The notes: generated by a model not told the origin, from the sequence alone. Shown: positions 10,168-20,275, counted from the stretch's first letter. The stretch: 64,000 nt of DNA from Selenomonadaceae bacterium (GCA_030523645.1 JAUNIB010000001.1:496001-560000), one strand, 5' to 3'. A program made the numbers and translations.

Positions 10168-10929
10168 ATGCTAGTATCTATTGTTGGTGCTGGTCCCGGC
10201 GATCCGGAACTCATTACTGTTAAAGGTCAGAATCTTCTGAAGCGTGCAGATGTAATCATCTACGCAGGTTCTTTGGTAAATCCTTCTTTGCTTGAGTTTG
10301 CAAAGAATGGCTGTGCCGTATATAATTCTGCTTCTATGACCCTTCCTGAAGTTATCGATGTTATCGTAAAGGCTGTTGCCGAAGGAAAGCGAGTTGTTCG
10401 CCTTCATACCGGCGACCCGGCCATTTATGGTGCCATTCAGGAGCAGATGGATGAGCTGAAGAAGCATAATATCGAATACGAAGTAATCCCCGGTGTCAGC
10501 TCTTTCCTTGCAACTGCAGCCGCGCTGAAGCAGGAGTATACTCTGCCAGGCGTATCCCAGACTGTAATCATTACACGTAATGAAGGCCGTACACCGGTTC
10601 CTTCTCGCGAGAGTCTTCGTGCTCTCGCTGCTCATCAGTCTACCATGTGCATATTCCTCAGTGTTCACATGCTGCAGCAGGTGGTAGATGAGCTGATTGC
10701 CGGCGGCTACGATAAGACTACCCCGATTGCAATAGTACAGAAGGCTTCCTGGCCTGAGCAGAAGATTGTCCGTGCTACTCTGGAGACTATCTGCGAAGAA
10801 ATCAAGGACAAGGACATCTCCCGTACTGCAATGATTGTTGTCAGCAAAGTTCTTGATAATGATTATGAGCTGTCCCGCCTGTATGCGCCTGAGTTCAGCC
10901 ACGGCTATCGCAAAGGTTCTGAAGCATGA
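10168..10929 (+). CDS. cobM: Cobalt-precorrin-4 C11-methyltransferase
   Basis: Also called cbiF; adds the C11 methyl group. It belongs to the tetrapyrrole methylase family, with GAGPGDPELI near residues 7-16, HTGDPAIYGA and PGVSSF. The 53-base gap before it is the longest between the genes from cbiD to cobS and includes a strong AGGAGG ribosome binding site. It overlaps cbiG by 4 bases. Confidence 0.94.
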   Translation: MLVSIVGAGPGDPELITVKGQNLLKRADVIIYAGSLVNPSLLEFAKNGCAVYNSASMTLPEVIDVIVKAVAEGKRVVRLHTGDPAIYGAIQEQMDELKKHNIEYEVIPGVSSFLATAAALKQEYTLPGVSQTVIITRNEGRTPVPSRESLRALAAHQSTMCIFLSVHMLQQVVDELIAGGYDKTTPIAIVQKASWPEQKIVRATLETICEEIKDKDISRTAMIVVSKVLDNDYELSRLYAPEFSHGYRKGSEA

Positions 10930-11984
10930 GGTGTGCCGCCTTTACAGTGACAGCTCACGGCGTTGAGCTGGCAGAGAAGCTGAAAGAGGCGGGAATCGGC
11001 TCCGTTGATGTTTTTGTGAAGGAAGGCAAGCCGGCTCCCGACGATGTAAAGTTCTACAGCCGTCTGGCTGATGCAGTCGGCGAAGCCTTCAGCCGCTATG
11101 ATGCATTGATCTTTTTCTCTGCAATAGGGATAGTAGTCAGACTGATTGCTCCTCATCTGCAGAGTAAGCTTCTTGATCCTGCCGTAATAGTGGTAGACGA
11201 CCGCTCAAGACACGCTATCAGCCTGTTATCTGGTCATGTCGGAGGTGCCAATGCACTGACTTATCAAATAGCCGGTGCATTAAGAGCACAGCCTATTGTC
11301 ACAACCGCAACAGATGTCAATAAGCTGGTTGCTCCAGATGTTATTGCTACTGAGCTTGGTTTGAAGCCTCATCCGAAGTCTATGATTGAGAGGATGAATT
11401 CAACTCTTCTTGCGCACAAGCCTATTGCCTACTATATCGACAAATCATTCACTCGTGCGGAATTCTTCCGCCGGAAGCTTGGAGAAAAGGGCATAGAATC
11501 AGAGCTGGTGACTATTGAAGAGGCTGTTTCTTCAAAGCAGCTTGCCGTTTTCATCACACCCAGAGCACTGCCTCTGTGTGATAATCTGATGTATTTGAAT
11601 CCTCGCCGGCTTATAGCCGGAATCGGCTGCCGCAGGGGTGTGCCTGAGGAAGAAATCAGAAGTGCGTTATCTGCTGCCTGTGAGCTTATAGGGCAGGAGA
11701 TTGAGGCAGTTTCTCTCATAGCCAGCACTATTGTGAAGGCTGATGAGGAAGGCATCCTGAATTTGGCGGATCACCTGCAGATACCTACCAGATTCTTCAT
11801 GAATGAAGAGCTGGAAGAAAAAATAGAAGAATATGATTTGGAACAGTCAGAATTTGTCCGGGGAAAAATCGGCGTGGGAAATGTCTGCGGTGCGGCTGCG
11901 ATTTCCTGTGTAGAGCGGGGAAATTTTGCATTGGAAAAAACAAAGTTTAAGAAAGTGACGGTGGCACTGGTATGGGAAAAATAA
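10926..11984 (+). CDS. cbiG: Cobalt-precorrin 5A hydrolase
   Basis: Opens the delta-lactone ring of cobalt-precorrin-5A, releasing the C2 fragment in the anaerobic pathway. The central FFSAIGIVVRLIAP region, LSGHVGGAN motif and the C-terminal domain beginning near IAGIGCRRGV are characteristic. The presence of CbiG together with CbiD confirms the early-cobalt (anaerobic) route. It overlaps both neighbours (4 bases with cobM, 13 with cobJ). Confidence 0.93.
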   Translation: MRCAAFTVTAHGVELAEKLKEAGIGSVDVFVKEGKPAPDDVKFYSRLADAVGEAFSRYDALIFFSAIGIVVRLIAPHLQSKLLDPAVIVVDDRSRHAISLLSGHVGGANALTYQIAGALRAQPIVTTATDVNKLVAPDVIATELGLKPHPKSMIERMNSTLLAHKPIAYYIDKSFTRAEFFRRKLGEKGIESELVTIEEAVSSKQLAVFITPRALPLCDNLMYLNPRRLIAGIGCRRGVPEEEIRSALSAACELIGQEIEAVSLIASTIVKADEEGILNLADHLQIPTRFFMNEELEEKIEEYDLEQSEFVRGKIGVGNVCGAAAISCVERGNFALEKTKFKKVTVALVWEK

Positions 11985-12709
11985 CTGTTATCGGTATCGG
12001 ACCGGGCAGCTATGATAATCTGACCCCGGAGGCAAGAGAGGCCATAATTGCTGCTGAAGTTGTAGCTGGCTACAAGCCTTATATAAAGCTTATTGAAGAA
12101 CTTGTCGGTGACAAAGAAATCATCGGCAACGGAATGATGCAGGAGGTAGACCGCTGCCGTTTGGCTGTGGAGTCTGCCTGCAACGGAAAGAATACCATCG
12201 TTGTATCCTCCGGTGACTCCGGTGTTTACGGCATGGCAGGTCTCGTGCTGGAGATTGTTTTGAAGCTGCCGAAGGAAGAGCGTCCCGAAGTAAGGATTAT
12301 TGCCGGTTTGTCAGCAGTGTATGCTTCGGCTGCAATTCTCGGTGCGCCGCTTATGCATGATTTTGCAATCATCAGTCTCAGCAATCGCCTGACTCCCCTT
12401 GACCTCATTATGAAGAGAGTCGAATTGGCCGCTCAGGGTGATTTCGTCATAGCTTTCTACAATCCGAAGAGCAAGAGCCGCTCCACTCATATTGAGGAAG
12501 CACAGAAAATAATGCTGAAGTACAAGTCTCCTGACACTCCGGTCGGTATCGTAAATAATGCCACCAGAGCAGATCAGACCAGAGTTATTTCTACTCTGAA
12601 GGACTTTACCAAAGAGGATATTAATATGTTCTCCATGGTAATCATCGGAAACTCCCAGACATTTGTACAGGATGGCTTCATGGTTACCCCCCGCGGGTAT
12701 CATGTATGA
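11972..12709 (+). CDS. cobJ: Precorrin-3B / cobalt-factor III C17-methyltransferase
   Basis: Also called cbiH; ring contraction and C17 methylation. Tetrapyrrole methylase fold with GIGPGSYDNLTPEA near the N terminus, SGDSGVYGMAG, and AFYNPKSKSR, which is typical of this subgroup. Length 245 is normal for the stand-alone enzyme. Its start lies inside cbiG and its stop overlaps cobK. Confidence 0.93.
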   Translation: MGKITVIGIGPGSYDNLTPEAREAIIAAEVVAGYKPYIKLIEELVGDKEIIGNGMMQEVDRCRLAVESACNGKNTIVVSSGDSGVYGMAGLVLEIVLKLPKEERPEVRIIAGLSAVYASAAILGAPLMHDFAIISLSNRLTPLDLIMKRVELAAQGDFVIAFYNPKSKSRSTHIEEAQKIMLKYKSPDTPVGIVNNATRADQTRVISTLKDFTKEDINMFSMVIIGNSQTFVQDGFMVTPRGYHV

Positions 12710-13482
12710 TATTTGTAGCTGCCGGTACTCAGGACGGACGTGAACTGGCAGGGCGTCTGCTGAGTGAAGGTTATCCTGTTACAGCCTCTGTTGTCAGTAA
12801 GTACGGAAGCGAGCTGCTGGCAATGTATCCCGGGATGAAAATTAATGATAAGCCCCTTGACGAAGAAGGCTTGTCAGAGTATATCAAGTCCCACGATATA
12901 CGGGTATTTGTAGATGCCAGCCATCCTTATGCCGCTAATGTTTCTCAGAATGCGATGAATGCCTGCAGAAAAGCAAAGGTCCCGTACATTCGCTACGAGC
13001 GTCAGGCAACTGCTGTGAACTGTAAAAAGCTGACGGTAGTCGAAAACTATGAGCAGGCTGCAGAGGCGGCAGTAAAGCATGGAAAGACGATATTTCTTAC
13101 AACCGGCAGTCGGAATATTCAAAAATTCCTTCAGTCTCCCTATTTGGCAGGGTGCAGAATTGTAGCAAGAATACTTCCTACTGCTGATGTAATCTCAGAG
13201 GTCACTTCCCTGGGTCTATCTCCAAAGGATATTATTGCAATGCAAGGACCCTTCAGCCGTGAATTTAATCGGGAAATGTTCCGCCAGTACAGTGCTGATG
13301 TGATTATTACGAAGAACAGCGGCAGCATAGGCGGTACAGACACGAAATTCAGTGCGGCTGATGATTTGGGACTGCCGGTGATTCTGGTGGATAAGCCTGC
13401 GATTAAGTATGATAATCTGGCTACTGACTTTGATACCGTTATAAAGTTTGTAGCTGGCCAAATAAACTTAGAGGTGAAATAG
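12706..13482 (+). CDS. cobK: Precorrin-6A / cobalt-precorrin-6A reductase
   Basis: Also called cbiJ; reduces the corrin macrocycle with a nicotinamide cofactor. The motifs VFVDASHPYA (about 67-76), TTGSRNI and ITKNSGSIGGTDTK are those of the CobK/CbiJ family. Length 258 is normal. It overlaps cobJ by 4 bases and ends directly before the ATG of cbiC. Confidence 0.92.
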   Translation: MIFVAAGTQDGRELAGRLLSEGYPVTASVVSKYGSELLAMYPGMKINDKPLDEEGLSEYIKSHDIRVFVDASHPYAANVSQNAMNACRKAKVPYIRYERQATAVNCKKLTVVENYEQAAEAAVKHGKTIFLTTGSRNIQKFLQSPYLAGCRIVARILPTADVISEVTSLGLSPKDIIAMQGPFSREFNREMFRQYSADVIITKNSGSIGGTDTKFSAADDLGLPVILVDKPAIKYDNLATDFDTVIKFVAGQINLEVK

Positions 13483-14115
13483 ATGGATTTCATTAAACAG
13501 CCTATGGAAATAGAAAACAAGAGCATGGATATTATTGCTCCGCATCTTGCCGGCCTTAACCTCAGCGAAGCTGAGACTAAGGTTTATTCCAGAATGATTC
13601 ACGCCTCTGGCGATGTTGGATATGCTGAAGTAATCAGAATGAGCCCTGACGCTATTGAAGCAACTAAGGCTGCTTTGCTTCGCGGCGCAAATATTTATAC
13701 CGATGTAGAGATGGTGCGTACAGGTATTCACAAGCCTTCTTTCAATCGTTACGGCGGTAAGATTGAATGCCTGATTTCTGACCCTGCAATTGCAGAAAAG
13801 GCTAAGCAGGAGGGTACTACCCGTGCTATGGCTGCTATGCGTCATTTCGGCAAGGACCTTGATGGAGCTATCGTAGCTATCGGTAACGCTCCTACTGCAC
13901 TTTTTGAAGTTCTTCGGATGGCTCGCGAGGAAAATATCCGTCCGGCTGCTATCATCGGCATTCCGGTAGGATTCGTCGGTGCAGCCGATTCAAAAGCTGA
14001 ATTGGCTGAATATGGCGAAATTCCCTATGTTACAGTAGAGGGAACTAAGGGCGGCAGTCCGATTGCGGCTTCCGTTATCAACGCAATTCTTTATCTTATT
14101 GACAATCGTCGGTGA
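13483..14115 (+). CDS. cbiC: Precorrin-8X / cobalt-precorrin-8 methylmutase
   Basis: Moves the methyl group from C11 to C12, giving cobyrinate. The catalytic His lies in SRMIHASGD (His40), and GNAPTALFEVLR and GFVGAADSK are family signatures. At 210 residues it is a typical stand-alone enzyme. The gene begins immediately after the cobK stop and overlaps cbiA by 4 bases. Confidence 0.94.
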   Translation: MDFIKQPMEIENKSMDIIAPHLAGLNLSEAETKVYSRMIHASGDVGYAEVIRMSPDAIEATKAALLRGANIYTDVEMVRTGIHKPSFNRYGGKIECLISDPAIAEKAKQEGTTRAMAAMRHFGKDLDGAIVAIGNAPTALFEVLRMAREENIRPAAIIGIPVGFVGAADSKAELAEYGEIPYVTVEGTKGGSPIAASVINAILYLIDNRR

Positions 14116-15512
14116 GAACCATGAAGCAGCGAATTCCCCGGATAGTAATTGCCGCTACTCAAAGCGGCTCTGGCAAGACTACAATTGTTACAGGACTCCT
14201 TGCGGCATTGAAGGAGAAAGGTTTGAAGGTCCAATCGTATAAGGTTGGACCTGATTATATTGACCCTGGTTATCATGAGATTGCATCAGGCCGACCAGGG
14301 CACAACCTTGATACCTGGCTGGTGACAGAAGAAAAGCTGGCAGAGATTTTTGCCAGAACTGCCGGTGATGCCGATATTGCAATTATCGAAGGCGTTATGG
14401 GTCTTTATGACGGCGGTAGGAACGGTATCAGCAGCACTGCATCCGTGGCGAAGCTATTAAATGCCCCGGTGCTTCTTGTAATCAATGCAAAGTCAATGGG
14501 AGAATCAGCGGCTGCTCTGGCTCTCGGCTTTAAGCAATACGATCCTACCGTGAATATTGCCGGTGTGATATTAAACAGGCTTGGTTCTCCGACTCATCGT
14601 CAGATGATAGAGGAGGCTTTGGAAAAGCTTGATATCCCGGTGTACGGTGCTGTCGGCCGAAATGACAAAATGAATATGCCTGAGCGTCATTTGGGACTGC
14701 TTCCGGTGCAGGAAAATAATTCCGAAGCGGAAGTAGTAGCTGAAATCGGACGAACTGTCGGTGCTTCTGTAAATCTGGACCGAATTATTCAGTTGGCTAA
14801 GGATGCACCGGAGATTGAACTCCCGGGCCAATCAGAGCTTCCTGCCGAGCGAAGGGTAAGGATTGCAGTGGCAAGGGATGATGCTTTTACATTTTATTAT
14901 CCGGAGAGTATCTATCAGCTTGAGCTGGCAGGTGCAGAAATTATACCCTTTAGTCCGCTTCATGACAGTGAAATGCCAGCGGCTGACGGATTGATTCTTG
15001 GCGGCGGTTTTCCGGAAATGTTTGCATCCGAACTGTACGGTAATGAATCTATGCGCTGCTCAATCGGAAAGGCTGCTGAAAGCGGCATGCCTATTTACGC
15101 TGAGTGCGGCGGATTTATGTACCTTATGCGGGAGATGGTAGATTTTGACGGAAATCATTTCCCCATGACAGGCATAGTACCCGGCGCCGTAGAGATGAAT
15201 AAGAAGCTGCAGACCGTCGGTTATGTGGCTGCCACAATGGAAAGGGATACAGTTCTTGGTAAAAAAGGAACAGTCCTTCATGGGCATGAATTCCATTTTT
15301 CTTCTGAGTGTGCTTCCGAGAGCTGCGATCCTGAGGAATATCCGAGGGCGTTCACATTCCAGCGCATGAGAAAGATACCGCCGTATCTGGCAGGATATGC
15401 CAAGGGTAACATTCTCGGTTCGTATTTGCACCTGCATTTTGCCGGTTCACCTGAAGCGGCGAAATACTTTGTAGGTAAATGTTCGGAGTATCGTTGTCAG
15501 CGGGAGAAATAA
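14112..15512 (+). CDS. cbiA: Cobyrinate a,c-diamide synthase
   Basis: Also called cobB; uses ATP and glutamine to amidate the a and c side chains. The N-terminal P-loop ATQSGSGKT (15-23) and dethiobiotin-synthase-like core are followed by a class I glutaminase domain with the nucleophile Cys in AECGGFMYL near residue 332 and a late His in HGHEFH. The start could be GTG 14112 (overlapping cbiC) or ATG 14121; neither has a strong ribosome binding site. Confidence 0.93.
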   Translation: MRTMKQRIPRIVIAATQSGSGKTTIVTGLLAALKEKGLKVQSYKVGPDYIDPGYHEIASGRPGHNLDTWLVTEEKLAEIFARTAGDADIAIIEGVMGLYDGGRNGISSTASVAKLLNAPVLLVINAKSMGESAAALALGFKQYDPTVNIAGVILNRLGSPTHRQMIEEALEKLDIPVYGAVGRNDKMNMPERHLGLLPVQENNSEAEVVAEIGRTVGASVNLDRIIQLAKDAPEIELPGQSELPAERRVRIAVARDDAFTFYYPESIYQLELAGAEIIPFSPLHDSEMPAADGLILGGGFPEMFASELYGNESMRCSIGKAAESGMPIYAECGGFMYLMREMVDFDGNHFPMTGIVPGAVEMNKKLQTVGYVAATMERDTVLGKKGTVLHGHEFHFSSECASESCDPEEYPRAFTFQRMRKIPPYLAGYAKGNILGSYLHLHFAGSPEAAKYFVGKCSEYRCQREK

Positions 15513-15513
15513 A

Positions 15514-16080
15514 GTGGGGAAAATAGTTCTTGTTACCGGCGGCTCCCGGAGTGGGAAGAGCACTTATGCTGAGGAATATGTGGCCAAGCTCTATAAGTGC
15601 GGAGAAAAGGTTGGATATATAGCGACATCTCAGATTTTCGATGATGAGATGAAGTTCCGGGTTAGGCTTCATCAGGAAAGGCGCCCGGCAGAATGGACTA
15701 CCTACGAGGCTCCATTTGATGCACATCTGGCATTGAAGCAGGCCGCCGCAGATGGCTGTACAGCCGTGCTTTTTGACTGCGTGACCATTTACATGAGTAA
15801 TCTTCTTTGCTCCCTTGAGTCAATAGATGATTCTGACGAAAACTATGCACTGGCGAATGAAAAAATTAGTGCGTTGATAGAAGCAGCTCGCAGCAAAGAA
15901 GGAACAACGGTATTTGTAACAAATGAAGTTGGCTCAGGTATTGTACCGGAGAACAAACTGTCCCGTGAGTATCGTGACATAGCCGGATTGGCCAATCAAT
16001 GGCTGGCAGCTGCTGCAGATGAAGCATACTTCGTTGTGTGCGGCATACCGGTTAATCTTAAAGAATTATCAAGCAAATGA
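15514..16080 (+). CDS. cobU: Adenosylcobinamide kinase / adenosylcobinamide-phosphate guanylyltransferase
   Basis: Phosphorylates adenosylcobinamide and converts it to GDP-cobinamide for nucleotide loop assembly. The P-loop is GGSRSGKS (9-16). VTNEVGSGIVPE and the C-terminal NQWLAAAADE are typical. It starts with GTG; a GGAG lies within the preceding cbiA stop region. Length 188 is normal. Confidence 0.93.
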   Translation: MGKIVLVTGGSRSGKSTYAEEYVAKLYKCGEKVGYIATSQIFDDEMKFRVRLHQERRPAEWTTYEAPFDAHLALKQAAADGCTAVLFDCVTIYMSNLLCSLESIDDSDENYALANEKISALIEAARSKEGTTVFVTNEVGSGIVPENKLSREYRDIAGLANQWLAAAADEAYFVVCGIPVNLKELSSK

Positions 16081-16095
16081 TTTGGGAGGTATAAC

Positions 16096-17631
16096 ATGAC
16101 ACAGTATATTATGCTTCAGGGAACAAGCTCCAATGTAGGTAAAAGCATTTTAGCGACTGCTCTCTGCCGCATTTTCCTTCAGGACGGTCGTCATGTTGCG
16201 CCCTTCAAAGCGCAGAACATGGCATTGAATTCCTATGTTACAAAAGACGGCAAGGAAATGGGCCGGGCTCAGGTAGCACAGGCCGAGGCTGCCGGACTTG
16301 ATCCCGATGTAGATATGAATCCTGTTCTGCTGAAACCTACCGGCAACGCTTCTTCCCAGGTTGTACTGCTTGGAAAGCCAATAGGCAATATGTCGGCCAG
16401 AGACTATCATAAAGGCTATTCCACCAAGCTTTTTGGTGAAGTAAAGGCTGCCTTGTCCCGTTTGGAGGAGAAATACGATACCGTTGTTATCGAAGGTGCA
16501 GGAAGTCCGGCCGAAGTTAATCTGAAGGCAAATGACATTGTAAATATGGCCGTTGCCCGCTACCTGCACGCACCCGTTCTACTCATTGCCGATATTGATC
16601 GCGGCGGTGCGCTGGCATCGTTGGTAGGTACTTTGGAACTTCTTACTCTGGAAGAAAGAGATTTGGTCAAAGGTCTTATCATCAATAAATTCCGCGGAGA
16701 TGTGACTTTGCTCCAGCCTGCCGTAGAATTCCTGGAAGAAAAGACGGGCAAGCCTGTTCTGGGCATTGTACCCCATGTTGTTCATTTGGGAATAGACGAT
16801 GAGGATTCGGTTGCTCTTGAAACAAAAGGTATTGATGATAAAAAAGCAGATATTAAGATCGCAGTCATAAAGACTCCAAAGATTTCTAACTTTACGGATT
16901 TTGAATGTCTTGCCGGTGAAGATGATGTATCGGTATCCTATGTAGACCTGCCGGAAGAGTTGGAAAAGCTCGGCAAAATAGATTTGATTATGCTCCCGGG
17001 CAGTAAGAACACCACAGAGGATATGATTTATATCCGTAAGTGCGGACTTGAAGAAAAGATTAAGGAAATGGTTGGCAGCGGTACGCCGCTTATCGGTATT
17101 TGCGGCGGCTATCAGATGCTGGGAAAGGAAATTCGTGACCCTAATCATACAGAGTCTCAGCTGGACGGTACGCCGGGCCTTGGTCTCCTTGATATGGTTA
17201 CTACCTTTAGTGCTGAGAAGCTTACATCTCAGGTTATTGCAGAATGTCACGGTCTTCACTTCCTTGGTCAGACAATAGATGCCGAAGGTCTCCACGGCTA
17301 TGAGATACACATGGGCGAAACTGAATTCACCGGTGCTGATGATGAGCATCCGCTGGTAATAACCGAGCGAGCCAATGAGATTGTCAATGCTGAAGAGGGA
17401 ACTGTCAGAGCCGATGGTCATGTCTTCGGCACTTATATCCACGGTATATTTGACCATGATGAATTCCGTAGAGCAATAATCAATGCCCTTCGTTTAAGAA
17501 AGGGGCTTCCTGCACTGGAGAACAAGCGCAATGTCTATGCCGAGAAGCAGCGTGCCTACGATAATCTGGCAGAAAAGGTACGGGCTGCTCTTGATATGGA
17601 TAAACTCTATAAGATTCTTGGTGAACAATAA
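16096..17631 (+). CDS. cbiP: Cobyric acid synthase
   Basis: Also called cobQ; amidates side chains b, d, e and g of adenosylcobyrinate diamide. It has the P-loop-like QGTSSNVGKS (8-17), LIADIDRGG, and a class I glutaminase domain with Cys in GICGGYQML near residue 335 and GYEIHMGET. The 511 residues match the family. GGGAGG upstream marks the start. Confidence 0.95.
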   Translation: MTQYIMLQGTSSNVGKSILATALCRIFLQDGRHVAPFKAQNMALNSYVTKDGKEMGRAQVAQAEAAGLDPDVDMNPVLLKPTGNASSQVVLLGKPIGNMSARDYHKGYSTKLFGEVKAALSRLEEKYDTVVIEGAGSPAEVNLKANDIVNMAVARYLHAPVLLIADIDRGGALASLVGTLELLTLEERDLVKGLIINKFRGDVTLLQPAVEFLEEKTGKPVLGIVPHVVHLGIDDEDSVALETKGIDDKKADIKIAVIKTPKISNFTDFECLAGEDDVSVSYVDLPEELEKLGKIDLIMLPGSKNTTEDMIYIRKCGLEEKIKEMVGSGTPLIGICGGYQMLGKEIRDPNHTESQLDGTPGLGLLDMVTTFSAEKLTSQVIAECHGLHFLGQTIDAEGLHGYEIHMGETEFTGADDEHPLVITERANEIVNAEEGTVRADGHVFGTYIHGIFDHDEFRRAIINALRLRKGLPALENKRNVYAEKQRAYDNLAEKVRAALDMDKLYKILGEQ

Positions 17632-18576
17632 ATGTTGACCGGCTGGACGGCTTTCCTTATTGACTGCCTGATAGGAGATCCGCGCTCATCAATTCATCCT
17701 GTCTGTCTCATGGGAAATATCATATCTCTGTTAGAGAAGTTTCTTTACAGAGAATCAGACAGTGATAGTGTAAAAAGAATAAAAGGTACTGTCTTAATGC
17801 TGCTGATGCTGTTGATCTGTTACGGCATTGCAGTATATGTACAGGCAGCGGCCGCCATGTCAGGAATACCGTACCTCGTTTTTGCGGTGGATGCCTTTTT
17901 CCTGAGTATGGTTATTTCTCCCCGTTCTCTGGCTGAAGCAGGCCGGGAAATCAGAGAGTATCTGGAAAACGGTGATATAGATAATGCCCGCTTTAAGGTA
18001 GGATGGATTGTTGGCAGGGATACAGACAAGCTATCCGTAGGCGAATGTACCAGAGCAACGGTTGAGACAATTTCCGAAAATATTACTGACGGAATCCTTT
18101 CGCCGCTGTTTTATTGGGCTATAGGCGGTCTGCCTTTGGCTATAGCTTATCGGGCGGCCAATACCATGGATTCCATGATTGGCTACAAGAACGATAAGTA
18201 CCTGTTCTTCGGACGGACAGCCGCCCTGTGTGATGATGTCTGGAATTATATTCCGGCCCGCATTACCGGACTTCTTCTGGTAGCTGCCGCATGGTTTTGG
18301 AAGTATGATTATCGCAATGCGTGGAAAATGATGCTTCGGGATGCCGATAAGCATCCAAGTCCTAACGGTGGCTATGCGGAAGCAACTGTTGCCGGAGCAT
18401 TGGGCATAAGACTGGGTGGCCTGAATTACTATTTCGGCAGACCTTCTTTCCGGGCTTATATGGGTGAGCCACTGAAGGAGCTCGGCCCCATCCATATTCG
18501 TCAGGCAACAAGGCTGATGTACACGGTCACTGTGTTCTTCCTGATTATACTGAGCATTATTGATATTTTGAGATAA
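17632..18576 (+). CDS. cbiB: Adenosylcobinamide-phosphate synthase
   Basis: Integral membrane protein that attaches the aminopropanol (phosphate) arm to adenosylcobyric acid. Signatures include DCLIGDPRSSIHPVCLMG near the N terminus, ETISENITDGILSP and RAANTMDSMIGYKN. Hydrophobic spans lie near 45-65, 75-95 and at the C terminus. It begins directly after the cbiP stop. Together with cobS it places corrin assembly at the membrane. Confidence 0.93.
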   Translation: MLTGWTAFLIDCLIGDPRSSIHPVCLMGNIISLLEKFLYRESDSDSVKRIKGTVLMLLMLLICYGIAVYVQAAAAMSGIPYLVFAVDAFFLSMVISPRSLAEAGREIREYLENGDIDNARFKVGWIVGRDTDKLSVGECTRATVETISENITDGILSPLFYWAIGGLPLAIAYRAANTMDSMIGYKNDKYLFFGRTAALCDDVWNYIPARITGLLLVAAAWFWKYDYRNAWKMMLRDADKHPSPNGGYAEATVAGALGIRLGGLNYYFGRPSFRAYMGEPLKELGPIHIRQATRLMYTVTVFFLIILSIIDILR

Positions 18577-18579
18577 ATT

Positions 18580-19344
18580 ATGTTACGACCTTATTTTATC
18601 GGTCTGCAATTCCTCACTCGCATCAGTCTTGTTAAACAGGATAATTGGACAGAGGAGGATTTTGGCCAAAGCGTAAAGTTCTTTCCGTTAATCGGAGCAA
18701 CATTAGGCATCGTTTATGCGGCTTTTGCTTATGTGCTGACAGTTCTGCTGCCGGGATACGGAATAAAAATGCCTGTCCATTTTACGGCCGCTGTAATGCT
18801 CATTCTGCCGGTGCTTTTTACCGGCGGAATCCACTGTGACGGATTCATGGATACCATGGACGGACTTTTTTCCGGCAGAAAGCCGGAGCGGATGCTGGAG
18901 ATAATGAAGGACAGCCGAGTCGGCTCAAATGGTGTATTTGCCTTTGTTACTCTGATGATTTTCGAGCTATGTATCATTCTTGATATGAATCCGGCAGAGC
19001 TGATTCCAGCCTTTTTCGTGATGCCGATAATAGCCAGATACATGATGACACTTGCTATTGTCTTTTACCCTTACGCCAGACCGGAGGGTATGGGGAAGGC
19101 CTTTAAGATGTATGCTGACGGTCGTACCTTAACCTTTGCTACTGTTCTGGCAGCAATTTTTGTTCTTCCGTTTGGCCTTTTGGCATGGGGTGCTTTGGCC
19201 GTAGGATTTCTTTTCATGCGCGGCTTTGCCGGTTTTGCAGTCAATACGGTTGGCGGCCTTACCGGAGATATATACGGATGTATTACGACCTTGGTTGAGG
19301 GGTTGGTTATGCTCACCTTCATGGTCGGTGCTAATGTGATATAA
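18580..19344 (+). CDS. cobS: Adenosylcobinamide-GDP ribazoletransferase (cobalamin synthase)
   Basis: Polytopic membrane enzyme that joins GDP-cobinamide and alpha-ribazole. The conserved acidic motif GGIHCDGFMDTMDGL (82-96) and DSRVGSNG are clear, and several hydrophobic segments follow. Length 254 is normal. cobT, which activates the lower ligand, is not in this window. Confidence 0.93.
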   Translation: MLRPYFIGLQFLTRISLVKQDNWTEEDFGQSVKFFPLIGATLGIVYAAFAYVLTVLLPGYGIKMPVHFTAAVMLILPVLFTGGIHCDGFMDTMDGLFSGRKPERMLEIMKDSRVGSNGVFAFVTLMIFELCIILDMNPAELIPAFFVMPIIARYMMTLAIVFYPYARPEGMGKAFKMYADGRTLTFATVLAAIFVLPFGLLAWGALAVGFLFMRGFAGFAVNTVGGLTGDIYGCITTLVEGLVMLTFMVGANVI

Positions 19345-19408
19345 TAGCATGGCAGTGTAATTCACATATTCTAAGTAAAATCTGATTTTTGATTGGAGTG
19401 TCGATTTA

Positions 19409-20275
19409 GTGGAGCTTACAGTTAAGGTTCCCGGCTCATGTGGTGAGCTGGTGCAGGGAACACACGGTGGTACACCCTACCTTGTGACCTGCCCGATAAA
19501 TTTATACACTCGCGTCAAAATATCAGACAAACATAAAACCGTCAGCGGATTGGGTGTAAAATCTCAAGCGGCCTTGAAAAGAACGCTGCATTATTTGGGC
19601 AAGACTGAGTTTGATTTTGGTATAACCCTCAGCTCGGAGCTTCCTATCGGTAAGGGAATGGCCTCCAGCAGTGCAGATATTGCGGCTGTGTGCTTTGCAG
19701 TAGCTGCAGCTTACGGTGTAGAGCTTACTGCTCCAGAGGTCAGTCGTATTGCTGCCGGCATCGAACCTACCGACGGTGTGTTCTTCGAGAATATCATCAG
19801 AATAAATCATATGACCGGAGAATGTCTTGAAACGATGAACGACTTCCCGGCCTTGAAGATTGCTGTTTTTGATGCAGGCGGAGCCGTTGATACCGTAACA
19901 TTTCATCAGAGAACAGACCTTGACGAGCTGTCAATAAAAAATGAACAGCGTACAGATGCTGCTATGGAACTTGTTCGTGGCTCATGTGCTCCTGATGCTT
20001 GGGCAAAGGCTGCCACCGAAAGTGCTTTGGCAAATCAGTCCATCCTGCCTAAAAAGGATTTGCCCGAATTGATTGAGGCTGCTAAAGGCCGTGGGGCATT
20101 GGGTGTCAATGTAGCTCACAGCGGCACCGTCATAGGGGTGCTGTTTGCTCCGGATACAACCCGTGAGCATATTGATGAGATTGCTAATAGACTGGCAGCT
20201 CAGTTCAGTCACCTTCATTACTGTGAGACTGTTACGCTCACATCGGGCGGGCGCATAATGGAGAAATTTGATTAA
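19409..20275 (+). CDS. pduX: GHMP kinase, PduX-like L-threonine kinase
   Basis: GHMP-fold kinase expected to make L-threonine O-3-phosphate, the substrate of CobD. The ATP-binding loop PIGKGMASSSAD (79-90) and the N-terminal VPGSCGELVQG, characteristic of PduX rather than homoserine kinase, are present. It starts with GTG, with GGAGTG 8 bases upstream. Its position directly before cobD supports the assignment; a homoserine-kinase-like role is less likely. Length 288. Confidence 0.85.
   Translation: MELTVKVPGSCGELVQGTHGGTPYLVTCPINLYTRVKISDKHKTVSGLGVKSQAALKRTLHYLGKTEFDFGITLSSELPIGKGMASSSADIAAVCFAVAAAYGVELTAPEVSRIAAGIEPTDGVFFENIIRINHMTGECLETMNDFPALKIAVFDAGGAVDTVTFHQRTDLDELSIKNEQRTDAAMELVRGSCAPDAWAKAATESALANQSILPKKDLPELIEAAKGRGALGVNVAHSGTVIGVLFAPDTTREHIDEIANRLAAQFSHLHYCETVTLTSGGRIMEKFD

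Noticed and set aside
16579..17457. A 292-codon minus-strand open frame opposite cbiP
   Set aside because: No conserved motif, and cbiP is unambiguous on the plus strand; antisense shadow.
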